This document shows, piece by piece, positions 41,345 through 53,580 of a stretch of DNA of 64,000 nt. The notes under the pieces were generated by a model. It was given only the letters and a program-made list of their open reading frames with translations. It made no database searches and was not told the origin of the DNA. A program made the position numbers and the translations under genes. Within the stretch, counting starts at the first letter, position 1, and each line of letters begins with the position of its first letter. The stretch is from Tricholoma matsutake (Eukaryota > Basidiomycota > Agaricomycetes > Agaricales > Tricholomataceae): contig AP026539.1 of assembly GCA_026075535.2 (NCBI GenBank), positions 5,766,001 through 5,830,000 of the forward strand, given 5' to 3'.

Positions 41345-42381
41345 AATGATGCACGATGCATGCCCAGCCCCTCCTCCCCATCCAAATGGGATGTGAGGGG
41401 GTCATTTGTGGTTAAGAGACCCCAGGGAGGTACCAGGAGGCCTGGGTAGTGGGGTACCCACAAGGTAAGCACACGAAACACCCCCAACACTGCTGTTTGC
41501 CACTAACCACCCCACCACCTCTCGAAACAGGCAATGCTGCTGCCACAACAGTGGGAGGGCATAACAAGACCCACCACCAATGACCGAACCCACTCAGGAC
41601 AACAATGGCAATGTAACAAAGGGAACAGGGCCAGGCGACACCAATGACAAATGCCCCAACACCAATGGCGGATGACCAGGACCAGGACAACACCCAGGAT
41701 GACAAAATGGCAGCAAGGACAACAAGAAAAACAACAACAAAGACAAGAGGAACCCAGAGCACGAGGGAAATGGGGACAACAAAACAGCATGGGCACGACA
41801 ACAATGACAGGGATGATGGGGAACCAGGGCCAGAGAGGCAGGAAGGGGGCAAACAGAAAACCAGGGGGGGCAACAGGAGAACCACAAGACTGACAACCCA
41901 GACAACCAGAAGGTGGGGATGGCGAGCATGACCCAGGAAGGCCAATGACAGAGATGGGACAGGAACAAGAGGACGATGACCAAGAGGCAGGGGGTGGGGT
42001 GAGAGGACAAGAACAACAGCACCCCACTGCCACAGCGGGAGAGAGTGGGCAAACTGCATGCACACGTGTGCCGCACCCCCCTTTTACATTTAGTAGCTGC
42101 CCCCCTCTACAATAAGGGGGCTTTTCTTATTTTTTGTGCACCATCGCTCATTTCAAGCAACAGGGACTTTTTTTTTTGTTGTATATCATTTGTAAATAGG
42201 TAATAAATCACATTAATCATAAAAAATATTACTGCCCTCATGGCAGAGTGGTATGATTGTCTGTAATAACTTGCTTGTAACCTGAGGTCATGGGTTCAAA
42301 TCTTGTGTTGGCTGTAATCTTTTGTGTGGACTTGGTTAAAATTTACTAACTCCACACCTGGCTTGGACTGTACTTGGACTC
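41345..42381 (+). mobile_element. Composite SINE-like element, copy 2, left part
   Basis: ACAAC/GGGACAA-rich low-complexity sequence (41400-42060) is followed by CCCCCTCTACAATAAGGGGG with T-runs (42104-42180). The tRNA-like head has box A TGGCAGAGTGG at 42241-42251 and box B GGGTTCAAATC at 42292-42302. The body TTGGACTGTACTTGGACT is cut at 42381 by Gypsy-A and resumes at 48602. The 217-residue hydrophobic minus frame across 41412-42065 is a by-product of the repeats. Confidence 0.65.
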
Positions 42382-42783
42382 TGTTAGGAAACCACCCCAT
42401 TACCCAATAAAATTTCATTTTTATTTTATTATGTCGAATTACACTACATAATGCCAAATGACACTACACTTTGATAGCATGAGAATTTTATTTCACACAC
42501 ATCAATATGTATGCGCATGTACAAGTGCGTCAGTAACAACAATGTACAATATATGTAACATAGTACATAAACCCTAAATATATGCCTAGGGGACCCCAGT
42601 TGTGTTCTCTTAGGTATTCCACCTACACTTGTGGTGTGAATGGCCTATCTCAACAAACTCACCTATTAATAACCCCTCACATCAAAACCATCAGTTCCCC
42701 AAGCATGCATGCGGATTCCGCCCCCTTCTTGTAGAGAGAACCCGCACGGTCTTAGCTAGCAGATAGTGGGTGTCACCCTAACA
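42382..42783 (+). repeat. Gypsy-A copy 2, 5' LTR
   Basis: 402 bp. By eye it differs from the 3' LTR at about 20 sites, mostly transitions. Confidence 0.95.
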
Positions 42784-43269
42784 GAAGAACACAACTTCCC
42801 ATATCAGTGTGCCTTCTCTTACTTGCACATACGTCATTGTTTCACCATGCCACATCCAATTACTCATCCTTTTGGCACAAGCCAGAAGTACTTGTATATA
42901 CGTAATCTACCTTTTCTTTCATAAGCCAACGCCAGGCCTCGCCTTACATTGCGACTGCCAGTGATCGAGAGGCAGCGCTCATCATTAGGACAGCTGCAAC
43001 CAGACAACCAATTGGATCTGGTTTAGTTACAATTTACATCACTCTATTTGGATGACTATTTTAGTTACAAGCCAAATTCAGTGTTATCTCCAAGGTCAGG
43101 CACTGTTGGAAGGGTTATTGATCCGAAGTGTCAAATTAGGCACCCGACAAATGACAAACCATTGACAAATGATTGACAAATGATCACATGACCCGTAAAC
43201 GTTTGGAGAGGTCCCGAAGAACAAATCTTGAATTTGTCGAAGAAGTGATTCATCACAGATTTTACCATT
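42784..43269 (+). other. Gypsy-A leader
   Basis: Untranslated sequence between LTR and gag. I see no standard TGG-starting primer-binding site at the LTR edge (GAAGAACACAACTTCCC), so priming is unresolved. Self-priming is known in some chromoviruses. Confidence 0.5.
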
Positions 43270-44367
43270 GTGTCTGAACCCTCAACTTCTAATCCTGGCC
43301 CTAATCCTGTTCCCACACCTGCACTAGAGGCAAAAATTGATGCGCTTACAGTGCAAATGTCGCAATTAGTGTCGGTGTTGGCAGCATCACAGCCCAGACA
43401 AGTGGAAGTACAGCCAGAGCCAACAGGAGAAAGAGATGATGAGATGGAGGGGTTGGTGGAGTGGATGTTGCAGGAGGATGAGACAGCGGAGAAATCCGGA
43501 AATGGAAAAGTGTGCTTACCTAAGTATGCATCCCCGCAAATCTTTGATGGTACCATGGAGAATACAAAATCCTTCATCAGCTCTATAGTATTGTACATCC
43601 ATAGGAGGAAGCCAGAATTTCATACAGCTGAATCTAGGATTATGTTTGCTCTCTCATACATTCAGGGGGGGAAAGCACAGTTCTGGAGAAATGAGGCTAT
43701 TAATCAAATTGCCACGGGAAATAAACCATTTGCAACCTTCAAGGAATTTCTGGAGAGATTGGAGGTGCAGTTTGGAGACCCTAATCCAAAGGCAACAGCC
43801 AATGCTAAATTAAAGACCATGTGCCAAGGTTTTCTAATGGAGGATGAATTTATTTTGCAGTTCAAAGCAGAAGCTTTGCAAATGGATATGGGAGAAGCCG
43901 CATTGGTAGAGTTTTTGAAAGCAGGATTAAATCCCTCTTTATTCAAGTCTATCTACTGACTACCTTCTATGCCAGAGAAGTTGGATGAGTGGTATAATTG
44001 GGCAATGCGCCTTGACCGGCAATATCAGCAGGAACAGGCGGAGTCAAAGTTGATGTATGGAAGTAGTAAATTTGGAAAGCCATCAGGAGGAAAGTCCGAG
44101 AAAGGAAAGGCGCCTCAGGCGCAAGCTCCAAGGGCACAGCCACTGGCCATGGCAGTGACACCTATAGTTACGGAGTCAGCAGCACCCGCAGAGGCAATGG
44201 AGGTTGATCAAGCAGGGAGACAAGCCCCACTTAAATGTTTTAACTGTGGGCAATTAGGACACATCACTAGGAATTGTAGGCAGAAAAGAAAGATTAGGGA
44301 AGCCACAATTGAGGAAGTGAAGCCAGAGGAAGGCAGGCAGAAGAATTTTGTGGAAGAGTCCCAGTGA
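43270..44367 (+). pseudogene. Gypsy-A gag, one in-frame TGA
   Basis: The frame runs from ATG 43270 to TGA 44365-44367, with one internal TGA at 43957-43959 where Arg is expected. An N-terminal coiled-coil-like stretch (KIDALTVQMSQLVSVLAAS) is followed by a retrotransposon gag core (YASPQIFDGTMENTKSFISS, ALSYIQGGKAQFWRNEAI, FKEFLERLEVQFGDPNPKAT). It continues as EKLDEWYNWAMRLDRQYQ, with a CCHC zinc knuckle CFNCGQLGHITRNC near 44237-44278. Gag packages element RNA. The pol frame is -1 relative to gag, overlapping from about 44313 to 44367. Confidence 0.92.
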
Positions 44368-47300
44368 AGGTTTCCCCATTGGTGACCCAGAATCGTTGCA
44401 ATGTATTAGTATCTGAGGAAACCAAGAGTAAATCAGAAAAGGAAATCGAGGAGGAGTACAACTGTTCTGAATCACATGACAAAGAAAATTGTCATGCACC
44501 ATTTCTGAAAACACCTAAATTCTTTATTTGCTCTGCACGAATAGAACCCAAAATCACCTTGACTGTGGGACTGAAGACAGTGGATACACATGCAGCGATT
44601 GATGGGGAAGCATTGCTTGATAGTGGTGCTACAGGATTATTCATTAATCGGTCCTTAATTACTGGAAACAGTATTAACACATGCAAGCTGGCACAACCTA
44701 TAATGGTGTACAATATTGACGGAACAGTCAATCATGGAGGAACTATCAAGGAGGAGGTGACTATGGTACTAAAGTATCAGGAGCATCAGGAGCGAGCTGT
44801 ATTTGAAGTGTGCGATCTTGGGGAAACCAATCTAACAATAGGATGTCCATGGTTATGGAAGCATAATCCCAAAATTGATTGGAAAACTGGGAAAGTACAA
44901 ATGACTTGTTGTCCTAAGGAATGTAATGTGTATGGGAGGAAGATGAAGAAGGAAAAAAGGAAAAAGAGAGAGAAAGAACATCCAAGGAAGTATTCTGTTA
45001 TGATGGAGGAAGTGGAGGATGAGGAAATGCCAAATGGGGAAGTTCTGGTCATGATCGAGAAAGAAGAGCAGAAGCAAACCTTTAGAGCAATTTGTGGAGG
45101 ACAGTTGTGGGACAAGAATATCGTGAAGGTGGAGAAGCCAGTGGAGGAGTGGGTGCCAAAAGTGTATCATGAATATCTGTCAGTGTTCCAGAAGAAGGAG
45201 TCTGAGTGAATGCTGGTGTGGAAGCCATGGGATCATGCAATCGAGATGAAGCCAGGGTTTGTGCTGAAGAAATCAAAGGTATATCCATTATCTCTGATGG
45301 AACAAGAAGAAGTGGATGTTTTCCTGAAGGAGCAATTGCACAAATGATACATATGACCTTTGAAATCACCACAGACATCACCAATATTCTTCGTGCCAAA
45401 GAAAGACCAAAGGAAGAGGATGTGTACAGATTATAGGTATCTGAATGAGTGGACAGTGAAGAACATGTACCCCCTGCCATTGATCTCAGAAATAATTGAC
45501 AAGGTGGGAAAAGCCAAGGTCTTTACAAAATTGGATTTATGATGGGGATACAACAATGTACAAATAAAGAAAGGAGATGAGTGGAAGGCTGCATTTGCCA
45601 TGCATCAAGGATCCTTTGAGCTGCTTGTCATGTTTTTTGGGATGACTAATAGTCCCCCAACTTTCCAAAATATGATGAATGACATTTTCAAGGATGTAAT
45701 AGACAAAGGCGTGGTAATAATATTTATTGATGACATTCTGATATTCATGGAGGATGAAGAAAATCATGAGGCGATAGTGCAGGAGGTGCTACAGAGGTTA
45801 GTGGAGAATGATCTATTTTTGAAACTGGAGAAGTGTGTGTTTGGGGCAAGCAAGATTGAGTTCCTAGGATTATTGATTGGCCCTGATGGGATCAAAATGG
45901 ATCCGATCAAGGTACAGGCAATCACAGATTGGCCTGCGCCCACCCGTGTCAAGGAGGTTCAAGCCTTCTTGGGACTCGCAAATCATTATCGTTGCTTTGT
46001 GCACAATTTTTCTAAAATTGCCACACCCTTACATAACCTTATGTGAAAGGGAGTAGTGTGGAGGTGGGGAGAGCAGCAGCAGACAGTGTTTGAGGAGTTG
46101 AAGAGGAAGTTTGTGGAGGGACCAATATTAGCCCCAGTGGATTTCACACGCCCTTTACGAGTGGAATCAGATGCATCTGATTTTGCTACTGGAGCGGTAT
46201 TATCAATGCTGTGCAAAGATGACAAATGGCATCCTTGTGCATATCTGTCCCGAGGGTTGAATGATGTGGAGAGGAATTATGATGTGCATGACAAAGAGAT
46301 GTTGGAGATAATACGAACATTGGATGCATGGAGGCATTATTTGGAGGGATGTACGCATCAGATTGAGATCTGGACAGATCATCAAGATCTGCAATACTTC
46401 ATGTCTGCTAAAAAGCTTAATTGCCGGCAAGCATGTTGGGCACTATTCCTATTGTGTTTCAATTTTCACTTGGTCCACAAAGCGGGAAGCTTAATGAGGA
46501 AAGCAGATGCATTATCCAGACGTATTGATCATAAAAGGGGGGTGGAGGAGGACAATAAGAATGTTACCTTACTCAAACCTGAATACTTTCGCATTTGCAC
46601 TATGCGTCAAGGGCATCTGTTAATAGATAGCTTGGAAATGGAAATGTTGTCTAAAATTAGACAATGTTTGGAAATGGACAATGAAGTAGTGGAAGCTGTG
46701 AAAGCTCTGAAGGGAGAGAAGAAAGGTAATATCAAAGGAGATGAATGGGCTGAGGAACAAGGGTTGGTGTTGTTTCAAGGAAAAGTGTATGTACCAAAGG
46801 ATCAGGATTTGTGAAGGGAGATCGTCCGGTTACATCATAATACGCCAACTGCTGGACACCCAGGAAGATGGAAGACATTGGAATTAGTAATGAGAAATTA
46901 TTGGTGGCCCAGAATTTTGAAGTATATGTTGGGGTATGTGGATGGATGTGATATGTGCATGAGGGGGAAGAAATTTCCAGAAAAACCTGCAGGAAAATTA
47001 ATGCCGAACCCTATACCTAAAGCGCCATGGCAAGATATATCTGTGGATTTTATTACCGGATTACCTGAGGCTCAAGGGTACAATGCAATATTTGTAGTAT
47101 GCAACTGCTTCACAAAGGAGGTCCATATTATTCCTACTACTACAGAAACCTCATCATTAGGCTTGGCACGCCTCTATCTAAATCAGGTATGGCGGTTACA
47201 TGGGTTACCTGATACCGTTATCTCCGATTGTGGACCACAATTTGCTTCTGTGTTTATGCAAGAACTGAACAACATATTGGGAATTCAAACTAAACTATCT

Positions 47301-48188
47301 ATGGCATATCACCCACAGACTGATGGGCAGACAGAGAGAATGAACCAGGAGTTGGAGCAGTACCTATGCATGTTTGTCAACTACTGACAAACCGACTGGC
47401 CTGAATGGCTGGCAATTGCCGAATTTTCCCACAATAACAAATTCCATTCAGCTACTCGTATGTCACCCTTTTTTGCGAATTATGGATATCATCCTCATAT
47501 GGGAGTAGAACCCTGAATGGAAATTAAGGTACAATCAGTAGAAGATTTTGTATCTAAGATGCAAAAGGTACAAGAGGAAGCAGAGGCAGCATTGAAGAAA
47601 GCATGGGATGACATGATGCGACACGCGGATCGTACTCAAGCACGCGCTCCAGAGTACAAAGTTGGTGACTTGGTGTGGCTAAGTACCAAGGACCTGAATA
47701 TTCCATGACCTTTGAGGAAACTTACGGAGAAACAAGTTGGCCCATATGCAATCTCTAAAGTAATCTCGCCTAATGCAGTAGTGCTAAAATTACCCTGATC
47801 ATTCAAGATTGATCCCAAGATTAACATATCCTGCCTACACCCTTACTGCCCACCCACTATTCCTGGCCAACAAACTACTCTGCAACCTCCGATAATAGTA
47901 GAAGGTGCTCCAGAATACGTAGTTGAAGAAATTCTAGACTCACGTCTTTGATGGAACAAATTGAAGTTCTTAATAAAGTGGAAAAACTATACTGACAAAA
48001 ATAATTCATGGGAGCCCAAAGAGAATTGTAAGCAAGCGTGCAATGCGATTGCCCAATTCTTTAAACATAATCCGAATGCTCCGCGTCGCATTGCGAGAAT
48101 GGTGTATGAGGTGATGAGATTCTGGCCTTACCAAAATTTCACAGAGGAGACAGACACAATATTTTCTCACCTGGAAGTCGAGGCATAA
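44364..48188 (+). pseudogene. Gypsy-A pol, chromodomain type, multiple TGA stops
   Basis: One frame spans about 1274 codons. Protease LLDSGATGLFI is at about codon 84; [10 protein letters not shown] near 356 and catalytic FIDDILIF near 454; RNase H VESDASDFATGAV near 600 and WTDHQDLQYF. The integrase zinc region LHHN...CDMC is near 825-866. Catalytic Asp lies in SVDFI (893), Asp in SDCGPQF (954) and Glu in QTERMNQE (989). The chromodomain FLIKWKNYTDKNNSWEPKEN is near 1200-1220 and targets integration to heterochromatin in this clade. Stops lie at 45207, 45345, 45354, 45540, 46044, 46812, 47385, 47514, 47706, 47796 and 47949. Catalytic residues are intact. Confidence 0.93.
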
Positions 48189-48199
48189 AAGGGGGGTAA
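48187..48199 (+). other. Gypsy-A polypurine tract
   Basis: AAAAGGGGGGTAA stands directly before the 3' LTR. Copy 1 has AAAAGAGGGGTAA at the same place. Confidence 0.85.
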
Positions 48200-48601
48200 T
48201 GTTAGGAAACCACCCCATTACCTAATAAAATTTCATTTTTATTTTATTATGTCAAATTACACTACATGATGCCGAATGACGCTACACTTTGATAGCATGA
48301 GAATTTTATTTCGCACACATCAATATGTATGCACATGTACGAGTGCGTAGGTAACAACAATGTACAATATATGTAACATAGTATATAAACCCTAAATATA
48401 TGCCTAGGGGACCCCAGTTGTGTTCTCTTAGGTATTCCACCTACACTTGTGGTGTGAACAGCCTATCTCAACAAACTCACCTATTAATAACCCCTCACAT
48501 CAAAACCATCAGTTCCCCAAGCACGCACGTGGATCCCGCCCCCTTCTTGTAGAGAGAACCCACATGGTCTTAGCTAGCAGATAGTGTGTGTCACCCTAAC
48601 A
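48200..48601 (+). repeat. Gypsy-A copy 2, 3' LTR
   Basis: 402 bp, the same length as the 5' LTR. Confidence 0.95.
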
Positions 48602-48806
48602 GACTTGACTCAGATTTCACTTGGAAATTATTTGTAAATTTACTCAGAATAAAATTCTGCTAGGACTAGTTAGCTTGTCCAAGCTGTCCATTCGGACAAT
48701 TCAGACTTTGCTCAGACTCAACTAGGATTCTGTGCAGATTCCTAGCATTCTGCAGGGATAGCTCAGACTCCATTTGGACTAGGTGGGGGAGTGTAAATTA
48801 CAGAAC
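48602..48806 (+). mobile_element. Composite SINE-like element, copy 2, right part
   Basis: The body of GACTCAGA/GGACT words continues from 42381 and ends in GTGGGGGAGTGTAAATTACA. This is the same tail as at 1045-1063 and 58119-58138. Confidence 0.85.
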
Positions 48807-50440
48807 AAGCTTGACGATGATTCAATTTCTTGGCCATCATAAAGTACTTGAGATTCTTGTGATCTGTCCAAATTTCTACCTTGTGTTGGGCACCCTCAAG
48901 GAAGTGTCACCACTCCTCAAGCACACACATTAGTGCCAACATCTCCTTGTCATGGAGCTCATAGTTTTGCTCTACAGCACTAAGGCTTTTGGATTGGAGT
49001 AGAACGCAACAGGATGCCACTTCTGGTCCTCTGGAGACTGCTGAGACAACATGGTGCCCATTGCAAAGTCAGAACTGTTGGCTTCTACACAAAAAGGGCA
49101 TGAATCATCAGCAAAGGGAAGAATGGGAGCGGAAGTGACCATCTCCTTAAGCTTTTTGAATGCCTCCTGTTGTGCATTATCCCACATCCATGCCTCCTTT
49201 CCTGTCAAGTCAAACAGTGGTCATGCATGATGTGAGAAATCCTAGATAAAACACCGATAGAAATTGATGAAGCTCAGGAAAGACTGCACCTCTTTCTTGT
49301 TCATGGGCATTGGCCAAGCTGTGACCCCATTTACCTTGATAGGATCCATCTCCACCTGACCCTCTGAGATAATCAGGCTGAGGTACTCAATCTTGGTCTT
49401 CTCAAATTCACACTTGTCCTGACAAAGGTAGAGTTTGTACTGTCAAAGTCATTCCAGGATGAGGTGCATGATGCGACAGTGCTCTTCAACTGTGCGAGTG
49501 AAGATGAGGATGTCGTTGAGATAGATACAAACAACGCCTTTGAGGATGAGGTTGTGGAAGATGTCATTCATCATGGTCTGAAAGGTGGTAGGACTATTAG
49601 TAAGGCCAAAGAACATGATGAGCATTTCAAAAAGACCATGGTTGGTACAAAAGGCTGCCTTCCACTCATCTCCCTCCTTTATCCTCACATTATTGTAACC
49701 CAACTGACATTGAGCTTGGTAAAGTATCAGGCTCCATGGATCTGGTTCAGAAGTTTGGAGATGAGAGGTAATGGGTAGTAATTTTTGACCGTGATGTCAT
49801 TGAGCCTTCTGTAGTCTTGAACCAGTCAAAGTGAGCCATCCTTCTTCTTGACAAAGAAAAAGGGAGAGGCCATGGGTCAGGAGAGGAAGGATAGACCTTG
49901 CAGGATGAAGGGGTTGCACCAGGGGTGAATTTGATTGCGTGATCCCATGGCTTGCACGCAGGGAGAGAGTCAAATGATTCCTTGGAGAACATGTCCCCAA
50001 ACTCATGGAGATGAGGAAGCAAGGAATCATTAGAGGATTTAGTGGCATTGTTTGTGTGGAAGGCCTCGGTGAGGTATTGGGATATGTTTGATGTAGCACA
50101 CACCTCGTGCAATGAATGAATCACAGTGTAGAAGATCTGATGACCTTTCTCCACTTCCTCTGGCTCCTCTTCATCATCATCTGAGTCTGGCATCAGATCA
50201 GGAACCCCCTCTAACTCCACCTCAGGCACAGGCAGGGGTCCGGCATGACACTTCTGAGTGCGTTGTACTGAGGCCCTTTGTCTATGGTGTTCTTGTCTGG
50301 CTTCTGTGAGACAAGTGCGACAGCGGGATGGACACCAGCTCATTGTAACCTCCCCGGTGATGATGCTTGACCCAGAAACCCAAACAAAACCCACTAAAAA
50401 GGTCTTGAGTGGTATAACACAAGTTAGAGGAAGGATGTGA
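48807..50440 (-). pseudogene. Gypsy-B2 pol remnant (linker, RT, RNase H)
   Basis: From the right, an acidic linker (MPDSDDDEEEPEEVEKGHQI) leads to FDSLPACKPWDHAIKFTPGA and RT. RT includes GYNNVRIKEGDEWKAAFCTN and the catalytic block VCIYLNDILIF, where the usual Asp pair reads Asn-Asp. RNase H follows ([43 protein letters not shown]) up to the SINE tail at 48806. There are several frame breaks. It differs in sequence from the RNase H at 1065-1402, so it belongs to a second Gypsy lineage. Confidence 0.85.
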
Positions 50441-50801
50441 GGTGGTACTAAATATCACCACTGTAACCCAAGGGCAGAGGAATTACATTCTAAGAGGTCT
50501 GATGACATTCGATGAAGTTTGAGGGTGTATGAAGCTCTGTGAAGATGTTTGAGAAAAGTTCGAAGATGTTTGAGAAAGTTCAAGGATGTCCAAGGGGTTT
50601 GTGGAGGACGAGAATAGTTTGAACTGATGCTGTGGATAGATGATAGAGATGCAGGAAAGTCTTGAAAGGGGATAGACAATAGACAATAATTTTGAGAAGC
50701 TAATACAGAAAGTTCAAGAAAGTTTGAGGTAACCTGCTATACTTCAGGTCTTAAGACAAGAGACTTGGACTCAAGAGGATTGCTCTTAAATCAGACAATG
50801 G
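50441..50801. other. Unassigned, short GTTTGAGAAAG-type repeats
   Basis: GAAGATGTTTGAGAAA and related words recur at 50535-50730. Similar words occur at 51770-51850. No gene is seen. Confidence 0.4.
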
Positions 50802-50806
50802 ATATG

Positions 50807-51387
50807 TGTCAAGACCGATTCTTCCGACTGGACTTCCGATCATTTTCTGCCCCCTTCCCGGCTGCCTTACATCACAGCCCACCTCCTATCAGCAGCACTG
50901 CCTAGAGGCAAAATTCCCTCATTTCCAATTAGGTGAAATGGTTTCAGGAATTGCCTCGGAAGCTGGTTTTCATATTAGCCACAGCCTTGGAAACTCTGAC
51001 CTTAGTATTTAAGCTAGCTACTTTCATTTTGTATCGCCAGTTTGTAAATCAACCAGATCTCCCACTTAATCCTATTCTCTTTATACTCCAATTACATTCT
51101 TAAGTCATTCTCAAACTCTTACTCAACCTCTCCGGAAATTCTCTGGACCTCTGGTCATCTTCCTTACCCTCACCTTGAAATTAGGACACTTGATGAGGAG
51201 AAGGGCACAACTTCTTATAAGTTGAAGCCAAGTCCTTTCTGCTCCCCCACTTGGTGCGACACATCAAGTAAACCCTGCCCCAGATTTCCATAGGATTCCC
51301 TGTCTTACTCCATCTGACCACTACAACTTCTATCATCCAGGTACGACCAGAATTCCGACAACTTCCCCTCAAGTTCAGTACTTAACA
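50807..51387 (+). repeat. Solo LTR of Gypsy-B, complete
   Basis: 581 bp, TGTCAAGACC to GTACTTAACA, flanked by ATATG at 50802-50806 and 51388-51392. The perfect 5-bp duplication and absence of internal sequence show a solo LTR. It defines the ends of the truncated LTRs at 3021 and about 55600. Confidence 0.92.
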
Positions 51388-52029
51388 ATATGAGAAGACA
51401 ATCTGTTCTGTCATTTTAAGTAGCTAGTACAAGGCTATATATGTTCTGAAGAGATGGTACTTAAAAGGAAATAAAACATGAGGACTACATGAGGCAAGAT
51501 ATAAAACAATAAAGAACTTTCCAAATCATAAAATAGATGAGAGATGATGAGAAGGGAAGCGTATAGAGTCACGATGTATCAAGGGTACCTGTCCTGTTGA
51601 TCCAATATATCATCAAAATGTCAAAGCACCACAATTGCATTCTAAAAGCCCATTGTCGTATCTCCTCGTGTCTGGTGGTGCTCGATATGCAATGCACTAA
51701 CTCGTACAAGGTGTGCTGCGTGTGTCTGAAGGGCGGTGTGATAGGCATATGGTGGCCAAAGGTGTTTGAGGTGCTGCAAAGTTGTTTGAACTCACTTGAT
51801 GTGTTGCAAAGTCATTCAAAGTCATTCGAAATTGTTTGAAATTGTCCAAAGTGCTACAAAATAGCTTTGGAGTAGTTTTGTGGGGTTCATAGGGGTTTGG
51901 GAGCATGTGTGATGATGTGTCAAAGCATTTGGAAGTGTTCCCAGACCTTAGAGTGCAAGGTGTTCCTGTCATCCTCCCCCTTACTGAAATCCTGACTGTC
52001 CCAGTCAGCCAATTGGAGTCACGTGCAAA
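51388..52029. other. Unassigned sequence between solo LTR and coiled-coil gene
   Basis: CAAAGTCATTCAAAGTCATT and GAAATTGTTTGAAATTG words form a short local repeat at 51790-51850. No gene is supported. Confidence 0.4.
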
Positions 52030-53435
52030 ATGTGTGATCATGTTGAAATTGTAAACAAAACTCGAAAAACTTCTCGTTCTTCTTCATCAACTCCTAAACC
52101 TCCAATACTAGCTTCTATCATGTCTCTCCTTGCCGAACTCAATGACGACATCCTCAACTATGCCAAGTCGATGCCTGAGTGCAGTGTTGCCAAGGATTTG
52201 GACATCAAAATGTGGGGAAAGGGTTTTTGCAACAAAATGGTATGTTTCTGCATTTGTTTTGCTGTATGGGTGGCTAAAATGTTTGGTCTAGGCTGAATAT
52301 GATGAGCTCACAAACAATCTGGGTGAAGAGCATGATCTGGCCATCCAAAAGGTCATTGACAAAGTTTTTGAACTGTACCAACCACTGGCATGGCATGAAT
52401 GGCTTTCATGGGGTGCCAAGCTGTTATTTTCTGAGTTGCACAAAGAGGTGGAATGTGAAGAACAAGAAGCTGCTGAGGCGAAGGCATGGGCGGAGGCTGA
52501 GGAAGAGGCGAGGCAAATTCAGGAGGAGGAGGAACTAGCTCAAGAGGCAGCAGCGGCTGCTAAGAAGGCCAGGCTGGACAATTGGAGGGCCACACTTGTT
52601 GAGGCTTGCAAAATGGCGCTGGGTGAAGACCCTTCTGAAGGCAGAATTGTTGCGACAAAATGAAGAACTGGCAGCCAAAGCAAAAGTGATCGAGAAGGCT
52701 GAGGCAGGGGTTGAGGACGAGGATGAGGAGGAGCTGCCTGTGGTGCAGGTGACAAAACAAAAAGTAGTGGAGATTGAGGCAGGCAAAGATGGGGAAGACA
52801 AAGTTGAGGACTCTGTGGAGGTGAAGCGAGCAAAGTTCACAATGAGTGGACTGCTCGATTTCGAGGGTCCAGTAAGTTTTGACCTTTCTTTGATGTTTAC
52901 TGACAGATTCCTTTGTAGTGTGATCATTGCGCTGGCTTCAAATCCCAGCCACTCTGTGTCATTGAAGAAGGAGCCCCAAAGTGCATCAAGTGCACAGAGG
53001 CGTTGCAGGGGTGCTATTGGGAAGGAGTATTGAGGAAGGGGCTTTGAAAAGGTGAGGGGAGGAAGTTTGGGGCTGTGAAAGGTGTTTTGCAGTTGAAGCC
53101 AGGTATGAGTTTTGTTTGGACTCATTTCGAACCTTTCTAACCTTCTGTTTGGATTGTTTTAGCACTTTGAATTTGGGTTGTGGGGCCTGTCGAGACAGAG
53201 GAGATGGTTGTGGGGCCGTTGAAACCGTCGACGCCAAAGTTGAAGCACAAGAAGTGGTTGTTGAAAGGGAAAGGGAAAGCAAAGGAGGTTCGGTCAGTCA
53301 AAGAGGTCGAGGTGGTTAGCGATGAATGGGTTGTTTGTCATCAGATGCTTGCGGTGAAGTTGGTGCAGAAGAAAGTGGAGATGGAAGTTCTGGGGAGGGA
53401 AATAGAACTTTTGGAGGTTATGATGGAGGAGTAGG
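52030..53435 (+). pseudogene. Coiled-coil protein with cysteine cluster, repeat-associated
   Basis: The frame from 52030 (or ATG 52120) gives SLLAELNDDILNYAKSMPEC, then a GTATGT...GTCTAG intron (about 52240-52292). A helix YDELTNNLGEEHDLAIQ follows, with a long Glu/Ala coiled coil (AEAEEEARQIQEEEELAQEA). A frame change near 52635 leads to LLRQNEELAAKAKVIEKAEA and an acidic stretch. A second intron (GTAAGT...TTTGTAG, about 52873-52918) is followed by six Cys in C-x2-C-x8-C-x8-C-x2-C-x6-C spacing, probably metal-binding. The 3' part is unclear. I recall similar multicopy proteins in Agaricomycetes but cannot name the family; it may be element-encoded. Confidence 0.55.
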
Positions 53436-53580
53436 AAAAAAACTTTGTTGTAATTTTTTTTTTTTGTCTTTGTTTTTGTTTTGCAATTTAAATCTTCTGA
53501 GTCTCGAAAAGTAGCAATAAGAAAAATAAAAGAAATAGAGAAAATAAGGGAAAGGCTCAGAAGATCATCATGGCTGAAAA
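53436..53580. other. T-rich spacer
   Basis: A run of T and A/T-rich sequence between the coiled-coil gene and the Gypsy-C remnant. No gene is seen. Confidence 0.4.

Larger units (their letters stand above)
42382..48601 (+). mobile_element. Gypsy-A copy 2, complete chromovirus, 6.2 kb
   Basis: Paired 402-bp LTRs (42382-42783, 48200-48601) flank gag and pol. TGTTAGG/CCTAACA ends are present. Flanks GACTC and GACTT are a 4-of-5 target duplication. The order is gag, protease, RT, RNase H, integrase, chromodomain, as in Ty3/Gypsy chromoviruses. All stops are single codons; pol otherwise stays in one frame for 3.8 kb. Confidence 0.95.

Noticed and set aside
41412..42065. 217-residue hydrophobic minus-strand frame
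   Set aside because: It is the complement of ACAAC/GGGACAAG low-complexity repeats; three overlapping frames look alike and none has a domain.
43957..47951. In-frame TGA codons as recoding (selenocysteine, read-through or altered code)
   Set aside because: The same arginine positions read CAA or CAG in the other copy at some sites, and host genes in the window use TGA as a normal stop. CpG decay explains the pattern.
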